Shown: one piece after another, positions 16,764-24,875 of the stretch
Position numbering within the stretch: position 1 is the first letter of the stretch
How the letters are laid out: the number at the start of each line of letters is the position of its first letter
DNA from: Sphingobacterium oryzagri
GTDB lineage: Bacteria; Bacteroidota; Bacteroidia; Sphingobacteriales; Sphingobacteriaceae
NCBI RefSeq assembly: GCF_028736175.1
Contig: NZ_CP117880.1
Coordinates: forward strand, 1,922,001 to 1,986,000
Direction: 5' to 3'
DNA length: 64,000 nt
Notes under the pieces: generated by a model
Seen by the model: the letters and a program-made list of their open reading frames with translations, nothing else
Told to the model about the DNA's origin: nothing
Database searches by the model: none
Made by a program: the position numbers and the translations under genes

Positions 16764-19700
16764 ATGTATATAAAAAATTTGACAAGGAAGCGTTATGTTT
16801 CTATTAAGAGATGCATAAATAGTAAATCTCGCGACCTTTTTACACCGTTTTTGCGCAGCCGCCGTGTTGCCTTAGTTTTCTCACTCTTGTTATTTATTTC
16901 TGCTGTACAAGGGCAGGTTTTGAATGAGCAGATCCAAGTTAAGTTTTCAAACAGCAGCTTGTCGAAGGCACTTAAATTGCTGGAATCCAAATCGGGCGTG
17001 CGCTTTGTCTATAATGATGGACAGATGAAATCTGCCGTTCGCGTAAACGGCACTTTTGAAGGCACCTTGCAGTCTGTACTTTCGCAAGTGCTCGCTCCTT
17101 ATCAACTGCAATTTGATTTTGTAGACAATCAATATGTCGTATTACGTCAACGAACAGCAGCATCAGCAAACGATCCAGCGCCAACTGTAGCGGTCAATCT
17201 TAACGGCTTTGTGCAATCTGGTATCGTGACCGATGAGCAGGGTAAAGGATTGCCCGGTGTAACGGTGAGCGTGCGTAATGCTACGAACATGGTACAAACC
17301 GACGATCAAGGATTTTTTAGTATCGGGATTATCGACGATCATTATTCCCTCGAGTTTCACTACATCGGTTATAAAAAAATAGAACGTAAGAGCCAGCGTA
17401 ATAATCGGTTGCGGGTAGTTTTAGAAGAAGATCCATCAAACCTGGATGAGGTATTGGTGATTGGTTACGGAACGACGACTAAGCGGACAACCACCGGTTC
17501 TTCGTTTAGTATTACGGCAAAAGATATACAAAACACGCCTACTACGAATGTCGCTAATGCGCTTCAAGGTCGGATTCCGGGTATTTATGTGAACCAGGCG
17601 AATGGTTTGCCAGGCAGCCCGATGTCGATCAGCATACGGGGAAATAATGCGATAACAACACCGGGAAGTGCGATCAATAGAAATGCGCCGCTTTTTATTG
17701 TTGATGGTGTGCCTTTTTCTTCCGATGCGATCAGCTCTTCTGTAGGGACAGGCCTAGTGGGCGCGAGTGGCGCTACGAGTCCGTTAAATCTAATTAACCC
17801 GATGGATATTGAAAGCATCGACGTGTTAAAAGATGCGGATGCGACGGCTATTTATGGATCACGCGCTGCAAATGGTGTCGTATTGATTACGACAAAAAAA
17901 GGAAAAGCAGGCAAAACGCAGTTTGATGCGTTGTTTAGAACGGGCGCAGCAAAGGTTGCTAACTTTGTAGAGACCTTAAATACAGATCAATATCTTGCGA
18001 TGCGTCGTCGCGCTTTTGAAAACGCGGCTGCCATTAATGCCAATAATACACCGGAAAGCGCAAATGCTTATGATCTTACGCGTTGGGATCAAAATGCCTA
18101 CACTGATTTTCAAAAATTGCTTATCGGTAATACGGCAAAAACTACCGATGCGAATTTATCTGTTGGCGGGGGTGACCAACGTACCAACTTCCGGCTAAGT
18201 GGTACTTATCACAAAGAAGGAAATGTATTTGTAGGCGACCAAGGTTATGACCGTACAGCGCTAAACTTTAACCTGCAACATAAAACGCTGGATGATCGCT
18301 TTACCATAGGTTTCAGTGCGATTTACTCGGCTGATAACAACAATGTATCGGTCTTGGATCAAACATCAATAGCATACAATTTACCGCCAAACTATCCGCT
18401 TTATAACGAGGACGGTAGTTTGTATTGGAGCGGCTTAAGTTTTGGTGTGCCAGCTAATCCGCTGGGACAGCTCAATCAAATTGTTGAAAATAAAGGTTCT
18501 AATTTGGTGGCCAACCTAAACCTGGATTACCGCATTTGGAAAGGACTTTCATTTAAAACGAGTATTGGCTATGGCCGGGCTGACGCCGATCAAAAGCGTC
18601 TGGCACCGCGATCGTCTATGGATCCGGCCATCAGCAGCAATGTTTCCTCTGCTATTTTTGCGCTAACGTCCAATCATAATTACACGATTGAGCCGCAGCT
18701 TAATTACAACACCGATATCGGCCCTGGTAAATTCAGTGCGCTGGTTGGTGCCACCTGGCAACATACGCTGTCCAAACAGCCTTTTTACACCTCTGCCCGC
18801 GAATTTCCGTCGGATGATTTTCTGGAAAACATCGGTTCTGCCGCCACCATCAGCACGTCTAGAAATTCCAGCGAATATAAGTATGCCTCGTTGTTTAGCC
18901 GTGTCAACTATAATATAGGTAACAAGTATATCGCTAATATTAACTTTCGTCGTGATGGTTCGTCCAGATTTGCAGCGAACTCCCGTTACGGTAATTTCGG
19001 TTCCTTTGGTGCAGCCTGGGTTTTGTCGGAAGAATCGTTTTTCAAAGCCATCCCGGTTATCAGTTTTTCCAAAATACGTTCCAGCTACGGATGGGTAGGG
19101 AATGACAAGATAGGTGATTATCAGTATTTCGATTCATATTCGTCAGTAAGCTATTTATACAACGGTATAGCAGGTATGATACCAACGCGCCTGGCGAATA
19201 GCAACTACCAGTGGGAATCGACGCGAAAATTTGAAGTGGCAATGGATGTAGCGCTGTTGAAAGACCGTATTTCGCTTTCTGCGGCTTACTACCGTAACTT
19301 GAGTGATAACCAGTTGATCAATTACAGCTTGAGTCCACAAGCTGGGTTCACAAGCTACCAGGCAAATTTCCCGGCCTTAGTAGAAAACAAAGGTTGGGAA
19401 TTTACGCTAGGTAGTCAGCAAATTCGCACAAAGGATTTTCGCTGGAGCACAGATTTCAATATCTCGTTTAATAGAAATCGCCTGGCCGAATTTCCAAATA
19501 TCGAACGAACATCTTATTACACGCAGTATATAGTTGGCAATCCGCTGACGGGTTTCTATTTATATGATTATACCGGCTTTGATCCTGCAACCGGATTGCC
19601 GACTGTCGCCGATAAAAACGGGAACGGATCGATTAACTTCGGTTTGTTTGAGATCGGGCGCGGCGACAGGTCGTATAAAGGCACAAATCTTCCGAAATAT

Positions 19701-20168
19701 TACGGCGGTATTTCCAATACGCTCGCCTACAAAGATTTTACCTTGGATTTTCTGTTCCAGTTTGTAAAACAAAAAGGGAGATCGATTTTGGCAAGCTCAT
19801 TCTACAATCCTGGGTATGATATGACGAATTATGCGAAAGAGCCTATCATGGATTATCTAGAGGCAGGGTTGCCAAATCAACCGCAGGCCTTAGCGGTATT
19901 TGGCCCGCCGTTTACAGCCTTTTCGAATTATGTGAGTTCTGATGCGATGTTGGTCGATGCTTCCTTTATCCGTCTAAAAAATGTTAGTCTTTCTTACGAT
20001 TTGCGCGGCCAGTTTATCGAGCGTTTGAAACTTAAAAATCTGCGTTTGCAAGTGCAGGGACACAACCTGTTGACCTTCACAGACTATTTTGGTTTCGATC
20101 CGGAATCGCAAGGACTATCCTTACCGCCACTACGTACTATTGTTGGGTCGGTTCAATTAACATTTTAA
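16764..20168 (+). CDS. SusC/RagA-family TonB-linked outer-membrane transporter with STN domain
   Basis: A 1134-aa SusC-type transporter. After an unusually long charged leader (1-33), a hydrophobic signal segment ends near GQVLNEQIQVKF. Then come an STN signalling domain (about 52-125), a carboxypeptidase-regulatory-like domain (about 150-230), the region 233-250 with DEVLVIGYGT, the plug (PTTNVANALQGRIPGIYVNQ; FIVDGVP; IESIDVLKDADATAIYGSRA) and a 22-stranded-type barrel. The STN domain implies substrate-dependent signalling to FecR and the ECF sigma factor. It overlaps the SusD gene start (TAATG), so the two are coupled. The cargo is not readable; the M16 peptidase downstream suggests peptide or protein rather than glycan. 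Confidence 0.96.
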   Translation: MYIKNLTRKRYVSIKRCINSKSRDLFTPFLRSRRVALVFSLLLFISAVQGQVLNEQIQVKFSNSSLSKALKLLESKSGVRFVYNDGQMKSAVRVNGTFEGTLQSVLSQVLAPYQLQFDFVDNQYVVLRQRTAASANDPAPTVAVNLNGFVQSGIVTDEQGKGLPGVTVSVRNATNMVQTDDQGFFSIGIIDDHYSLEFHYIGYKKIERKSQRNNRLRVVLEEDPSNLDEVLVIGYGTTTKRTTTGSSFSITAKDIQNTPTTNVANALQGRIPGIYVNQANGLPGSPMSISIRGNNAITTPGSAINRNAPLFIVDGVPFSSDAISSSVGTGLVGASGATSPLNLINPMDIESIDVLKDADATAIYGSRAANGVVLITTKKGKAGKTQFDALFRTGAAKVANFVETLNTDQYLAMRRRAFENAAAINANNTPESANAYDLTRWDQNAYTDFQKLLIGNTAKTTDANLSVGGGDQRTNFRLSGTYHKEGNVFVGDQGYDRTALNFNLQHKTLDDRFTIGFSAIYSADNNNVSVLDQTSIAYNLPPNYPLYNEDGSLYWSGLSFGVPANPLGQLNQIVENKGSNLVANLNLDYRIWKGLSFKTSIGYGRADADQKRLAPRSSMDPAISSNVSSAIFALTSNHNYTIEPQLNYNTDIGPGKFSALVGATWQHTLSKQPFYTSAREFPSDDFLENIGSAATISTSRNSSEYKYASLFSRVNYNIGNKYIANINFRRDGSSRFAANSRYGNFGSFGAAWVLSEESFFKAIPVISFSKIRSSYGWVGNDKIGDYQYFDSYSSVSYLYNGIAGMIPTRLANSNYQWESTRKFEVAMDVALLKDRISLSAAYYRNLSDNQLINYSLSPQAGFTSYQANFPALVENKGWEFTLGSQQIRTKDFRWSTDFNISFNRNRLAEFPNIERTSYYTQYIVGNPLTGFYLYDYTGFDPATGLPTVADKNGNGSINFGLFEIGRGDRSYKGTNLPKYYGGISNTLAYKDFTLDFLFQFVKQKGRSILASSFYNPGYDMTNYAKEPIMDYLEAGLPNQPQALAVFGPPFTAFSNYVSSDAMLVDASFIRLKNVSLSYDLRGQFIERLKLKNLRLQVQGHNLLTFTDYFGFDPESQGLSLPPLRTIVGSVQLTF

Positions 20169-20179
20169 TGCTTGTATTT

Positions 20180-21574
20180 ATGAAATTCACTAAAAATTAT
20201 ATATTCTTTTTGCTCTTGGCTGCAACGTCATTCACCAGTTGCGAAAGCTTATTGGAAATCGATGCACCGCTCAACGAGCGTCCATCAGTGGTGGTGTTCC
20301 GCTCGTCAGATGCGGCTAAGATGGCCTTGTCTGGCGCCTACAGCCAAATGAGCAGCAACAACACGTTTGCATTTACCTTGACCAGTTTTAATGGCATGGC
20401 GGCCGGCGAAGTGCGCTACACATCAGCCGCCCAATTTACCGATGTGCAAACCAATGTCTACGATCCGGTTACGACGACGGCACTTTCCAGCATTTGGGCC
20501 GATGTTTACGCATCAATTTACCGCTGGAACAGCATCTTGGCTGGTGTGCAGGATAACAGTTTTCTGCCTGCTGCGCTAGTGCAACAAATGCGTGGAGAAG
20601 CTTTAACCATGCGTGCTTACTGCTATTTTCATTTGGTTAATATGTTTGGCGATGTGCCGCTGGTGTTGATTACGGATGCAAGTGTCACGAGTTTGCTCCC
20701 CAGAACAGCATCGGCCAGCATTTACACGCAGATTATTGCCGATCTGGAAGAAGCAAAAGGATTGTTAGCAGAAGATTATGCGACCGTAAACCGGATGCAG
20801 GTAAATCGTGCGGCCGCTACGGCGCTGTTGGCTCGTGTCTATCTACACGTTGCAGACTATAACCAAGCATTGACCAATGCCGATGCGGTATTGGCGCAAA
20901 CCGCGCGTTATACGCTTGTGCCGTCAGCGCAGTTAGGCAATGTTTTTCTTCGAAACTCGTCAGAAGCGATTTTGCAACTAGGGCCTGCATTAAATGCAAC
21001 TAATGGCTATACCACAGAAGGTTCTACTTTTATACCGCAGAGCGCGACTAGCGTACCCAATTATTCGTTGACAACTGCGCAAATCGCTGCTTTTGAAGCC
21101 GGTGATTTACGCCGATCAACATGGATCAGAGATCGCAATGTTGGCGGTGCTGATTATTACCTCGCTTACAAATACCAAAATTCCAATCAAACGACGGCTA
21201 CAGCATCCGGCAGGGTAGAAGTACCCATGGTTTTGCGGCTGGCAGAGCAATACCTGATTCGTGCGGAAGCCAGGCTGGAGACAGGAAATGCTACAGGCGC
21301 GCGTGCGGATATTAATGCCATTCGTCGTCGTGCGGGTTTAGCCGATCTTGCCAGCGGTGCCGATTTGAATACAGCACTGTTGAAAGAGCGACAAACCGAG
21401 CTTTTTTGCGAACAAGGCGCGCGTTGGTATACCATCAAGCGCAAAGGTTTAGCCAATGCGGTGATGGGCGCACTTAGACCAGCAACATGGCAGTCGTTTG
21501 CGCAACTTTACCCAATTCCACAAGGTGCGCGAGACACCAATCCCAATTTGTCGCAAAATGACGGATACAGATAA
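20180..21574 (+). CDS. SusD/RagB-family outer-membrane lipoprotein
   Basis: The substrate-capturing lid protein partnered with the SusC transporter, 464 aa from this start. The lipoprotein signal MKFTKNYIFFLLLAATSFTS is followed by Cys21. The SusD core shows the N-terminal helical part (SSDAAKMALSGAYSQMSSNN), the TPR-like helices (MRGEALTMRAYCYFHLVNMF, GDVPLVL) and the C-terminal RagB region (RLAEQYLIRAEARLETGNAT, INAIRRRAGL, LLKERQTELFCEQGARWYTI). An in-frame ATG at 20168 overlaps the susC stop and would add four residues. I chose the second ATG because it gives a standard signal peptide, although the overlapping one could be used for coupling. Confidence 0.95.
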   Translation: MKFTKNYIFFLLLAATSFTSCESLLEIDAPLNERPSVVVFRSSDAAKMALSGAYSQMSSNNTFAFTLTSFNGMAAGEVRYTSAAQFTDVQTNVYDPVTTTALSSIWADVYASIYRWNSILAGVQDNSFLPAALVQQMRGEALTMRAYCYFHLVNMFGDVPLVLITDASVTSLLPRTASASIYTQIIADLEEAKGLLAEDYATVNRMQVNRAAATALLARVYLHVADYNQALTNADAVLAQTARYTLVPSAQLGNVFLRNSSEAILQLGPALNATNGYTTEGSTFIPQSATSVPNYSLTTAQIAAFEAGDLRRSTWIRDRNVGGADYYLAYKYQNSNQTTATASGRVEVPMVLRLAEQYLIRAEARLETGNATGARADINAIRRRAGLADLASGADLNTALLKERQTELFCEQGARWYTIKRKGLANAVMGALRPATWQSFAQLYPIPQGARDTNPNLSQNDGYR

Positions 21575-21653
21575 ACAGAAATAGTCAACGTGAAAAACAG
21601 CACAATGGGAGTTGAGCAGCTATGCTCGGCTCCCTGCGTACGCACATTTTTAT

Positions 21654-22592
21654 ATGGAAAATACAATAGTTAAGATATCCCATTTATGGCATCGCTATGG
21701 CACCGCCTGGGCGATTCAAGATATCGATTTTGAGATTAATGAGTTTGGCGTCCTGGGTTTGCTAGGCTCTAATGGAGCTGGTAAATCTACCACGATGAAC
21801 ATCATGTGTGGGGTGTTAAACCAGGTAAAGGGCGAAGTAACTATCGGCGGATATGATATGCGCAAAGATCCGATAGCAGCCAAGAAGCTTATTGGTTTTT
21901 TGCCGCAAAATGCGCCGCTCTATCTGGATCTTACGGTGAATGAATATTTGACGCAATGCGCACATCTTCGCCTGATACCAAAGAAAGAGATACAAAAGGC
22001 GGTGGATAAGGCGATGGCGAAATGTGGCGTCGCGCATTTTAGAAATCGTTTGATTGCCAACTTATCCGGTGGTTACAAACAACGGGTAGGCATTGCGCAG
22101 GCAATTATCCACGAACCCAAATTGGTTGTTTTGGATGAACCGACCAACGGACTTGATCCCAATCAAATCATCGAAGTACGAAAGCTGATCAAAGAAATTG
22201 GTGAGGAGAAGTCGGTTATTTTTTCTTCGCATATTTTGTCGGAGGTGCAGGCTACCTGCGAGCAGGTAAAAATGATTGAAAATGGCGTCATGGTATTTGA
22301 AAATACGATGGATGCTTTTAATAACTATATCGAGCCAGATAGCTTGGTGATGCATATGGCTAATCCGCCAATTCCGGAAGCGCTAAAAGCTGTTGCAGGC
22401 GTGACTGCTGTGGAAGTGCTTTCCGCACAGCAATTCAGAATTCGTTTTTCGGAAGCTTCCGACATTAGCGAGCGCTTAGTCGAAGCTAGCGTACACAACG
22501 GTTGGCGCTTAAAAGAACTTACGTTGGAAAAAAGCTCGCTGGATCAAATTTTTGCACAACTTTCAAATAAAACGCCTAACAAGAAATCATGA
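21654..22592 (+). CDS. ABC transporter ATP-binding protein (GldA/ABC-2 type)
   Basis: A 312-aa ATPase. Walker A is GSNGAGKST (38-46), the signature LSGGYKQR begins at 137, and Walker B with catalytic Glu162 is LVVLDEPTNGLDP. The H-loop His is in VIFSSHILSEVQ. The C-terminal 80 residues are an extra domain typical of ABC-2 ATPases. It resembles GldA and its non-gliding relatives in Bacteroidota. A longer frame opens at a TTG at 21612, but the ATG at 21654 gives the family N-terminus MENTIVKISHLWHRYG. The stop overlaps the start of the permease gene (ATGA), so the two act as one transporter. Confidence 0.94.
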   Translation: MENTIVKISHLWHRYGTAWAIQDIDFEINEFGVLGLLGSNGAGKSTTMNIMCGVLNQVKGEVTIGGYDMRKDPIAAKKLIGFLPQNAPLYLDLTVNEYLTQCAHLRLIPKKEIQKAVDKAMAKCGVAHFRNRLIANLSGGYKQRVGIAQAIIHEPKLVVLDEPTNGLDPNQIIEVRKLIKEIGEEKSVIFSSHILSEVQATCEQVKMIENGVMVFENTMDAFNNYIEPDSLVMHMANPPIPEALKAVAGVTAVEVLSAQQFRIRFSEASDISERLVEASVHNGWRLKELTLEKSSLDQIFAQLSNKTPNKKS

Positions 22593-24874
22593 AAACTACC
22601 TTACGTATAGCTAAAATAGAATTAAGCCAATTGTTTTATTCGCCGGTAGCTTGGATCGTGCTGATTGTTTTGATCGTGCAAGCAGGCTGGCAATACCACA
22701 GCACACTGGAGCGTATTTACCAGGGGCAGGAAATGGGGCAAAGTGTGGCTGGAGCGACCATGCGTATCTTCTCCGGCTTCCGCTCGCTATTTCCGCAAAT
22801 GCAAGAATACCTGTATCTGTATATTCCGCTACTCACGATGGGATTGATTAGTCGGGAAACAAGCAGTGGTTCCATCAAGTTACTTTATTCGTCGCCTATT
22901 AAAGTGAGCGAAATTATCATTGGTAAGTATTTAGCCATGATGGCGTACTGCTTAATATTGATTGGCGTATTCTTAGGTTTAGGACTTTTGTCGCTTTTCA
23001 CGATTAAAAATTCGGAATTTACGCTTATCCTTTCCGGTATTATTGGTCTTTATTTACTCATTTGCTCGTATGCGGCGATCGGATTGTTTATGTCCAGCTT
23101 AACGACCTATCAAGTCGTGGCTGCCATCAGCACGCTGGTGGTACTGGCAGCCTTAAATTTTATCGGCGGACTGTGGCAAGATATTGCTTTCGTACGGGAT
23201 ATTACGTACTTTCTATCGATCTCCGGTCGGGTAGAAGAGTCGATAAACGGTTTGCTGGGCAGTAATGATATCTTTTATTTTCTGATTGTCATCACACTGT
23301 TCTTAGGCTTAACCTATTTAAAACTGCAATTTGAGCGGCAAACGCTTACGGCTATCAATAAGGCTGTACGCTATGCTGGTTTTATTGCAATTATGCTGTT
23401 GATTGGTTATGTAACCTCTTTGCCGCAATTTATCGTCTATAAAGACATGACGGCAAATAAAACCCGTACGTTAACACCCGCCAGCCAAGCTATTATTAAA
23501 CAATTTGAGGAGCCTGTTCACATCACTACCTATGTAAACTTGCTGGATGATAACTATTATTCCGGTTTACCGGCCTCACACAATAGCGATAAAAAGCGAT
23601 TTGATATGTATTTGCGCTATATGCCGTATCTAAAAATGGACTACGTATATTATTGGGATCATAGCACAAATGAACGACTTTATAAGGAAAATCCGGGTGC
23701 TAGCGATGAGGAGATTGCGCGTAAAATGGCGAAGATCAACAAATTGCCCTTTTCGATGTTCTTGACGCCTGCACAGATCAAAGAACAGATTAATTTAACG
23801 CCCGAGCGCAATCGTTTTGTGCGTAAGTTAACCTATAAAGATAAACAGGTTTATCTGCGTGTTTACGACGATATGTTCCGTCATCCAAATGAAAAAGAGA
23901 CATCAGCGGCATTCAAACGTTTATTGGTGCCGGCTCCAAAAGTAGCTTTCGTGACGGGGCATAACGAACGCAGCATACAACGCTCTGGAGATCGCGATTA
24001 TCAGGTCGCAACTACGGAGATTGCTTTCCGCTATGCGTTGGTGAACCAAGGCTTTGATGTAGAATCAATCGAATTGAAGCAATTGACTGCCGGAAGTAAG
24101 GTGAACATTTTGGTGATCGCAGATCCTATGCAAGCTTTTGATCAAGAAGAGCTGCGAAGCCTGCAAAACTACATCGATAATGGTGGCAACCTGTTGATTT
24201 TGGCCGAACCGGAACACAAAGCTTTTATTGACCCAATTTTAAGCTTGCTGCATGTTCAGATGGACAATGGTTTGATGGTGCAGCAAAGTGCCAACTACGA
24301 GCGTGATTTTATTTTGGCCAATGTTTCCAAAGCAAACTGGCTGGAAACGGTCGGAGAGAGCAGTTTTTTGCATAATGATAGTGTATTTGTCTCGATGCCT
24401 ACGGCAACGGCGCTTTCTGTATTGCCTAATAGTCCATTTGTGAGCAGACCGCTTTTAGTAACGCAAGCGGCCAGCACCTGGAAGCAGAACGATTTGCAAA
24501 TCGACAGAAATCAACCGTTGCTAGACGTACGCAGCAACGAACAAAAGAAATCGTTTCCCTTAGCGCTTGCCTTGACGAGAAAAGTGAAGAACGACGAGCA
24601 ACGCGTGCTGGTGGTCGGCGATGCAGACTTTATCAATAATGCAGAGCTTATGCGCCAGTCTCCCCGAACAGCAAATTTCTCGGTGATGACTGATCTTTTC
24701 CGTTGGTTTAGTGCTAATGAATATCCAATTGAAACCACGCGTGAACAACCTATTGACGTAGGAAATGTTAACGCGACGCAGCTGGAGCTTATCAAATGGG
24801 GCTGGTTAGCCGTATTGCCGATACTGATCGCCGGCAGCGTGATTACGGTCTTGATTAGAAGAAAAAGAAGATAA
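22589..24874 (+). CDS. ABC-2 permease fused to a GldG-like auxiliary domain (GldF-GldG fusion type)
   Basis: A 761-aa two-part protein. Residues 1-250 are an ABC-2 permease with six hydrophobic segments (SPVAWIVLIVLIVQAGWQYH; LISRETSSGSIKLLYSSPIK is the conserved cytoplasmic motif). A further membrane helix (about 262-285) leads into a large extracytoplasmic GldG / ABC_transp_aux-like part (about 290-735, with GHNERSIQRSGDRDYQVATT and ILVIADPMQAFDQEELRSL). A final helix (about 735-757) is followed by an Arg/Lys tail. In flavobacteria GldF and GldG are separate proteins beside GldA; here they are joined. No other gliding genes lie nearby, so a role as exporter or envelope machine in this locus is more likely than motility. 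Confidence 0.92.
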   Translation: MKTTLRIAKIELSQLFYSPVAWIVLIVLIVQAGWQYHSTLERIYQGQEMGQSVAGATMRIFSGFRSLFPQMQEYLYLYIPLLTMGLISRETSSGSIKLLYSSPIKVSEIIIGKYLAMMAYCLILIGVFLGLGLLSLFTIKNSEFTLILSGIIGLYLLICSYAAIGLFMSSLTTYQVVAAISTLVVLAALNFIGGLWQDIAFVRDITYFLSISGRVEESINGLLGSNDIFYFLIVITLFLGLTYLKLQFERQTLTAINKAVRYAGFIAIMLLIGYVTSLPQFIVYKDMTANKTRTLTPASQAIIKQFEEPVHITTYVNLLDDNYYSGLPASHNSDKKRFDMYLRYMPYLKMDYVYYWDHSTNERLYKENPGASDEEIARKMAKINKLPFSMFLTPAQIKEQINLTPERNRFVRKLTYKDKQVYLRVYDDMFRHPNEKETSAAFKRLLVPAPKVAFVTGHNERSIQRSGDRDYQVATTEIAFRYALVNQGFDVESIELKQLTAGSKVNILVIADPMQAFDQEELRSLQNYIDNGGNLLILAEPEHKAFIDPILSLLHVQMDNGLMVQQSANYERDFILANVSKANWLETVGESSFLHNDSVFVSMPTATALSVLPNSPFVSRPLLVTQAASTWKQNDLQIDRNQPLLDVRSNEQKKSFPLALALTRKVKNDEQRVLVVGDADFINNAELMRQSPRTANFSVMTDLFRWFSANEYPIETTREQPIDVGNVNATQLELIKWGWLAVLPILIAGSVITVLIRRKRR

Positions 24875-24875
24875 T

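Noticed and set aside
21612..21653. TTG start adding 14 residues to the ABC ATPase
   Set aside because: The added residues do not match the family, and the ATG at 21654 gives the standard N-terminus.
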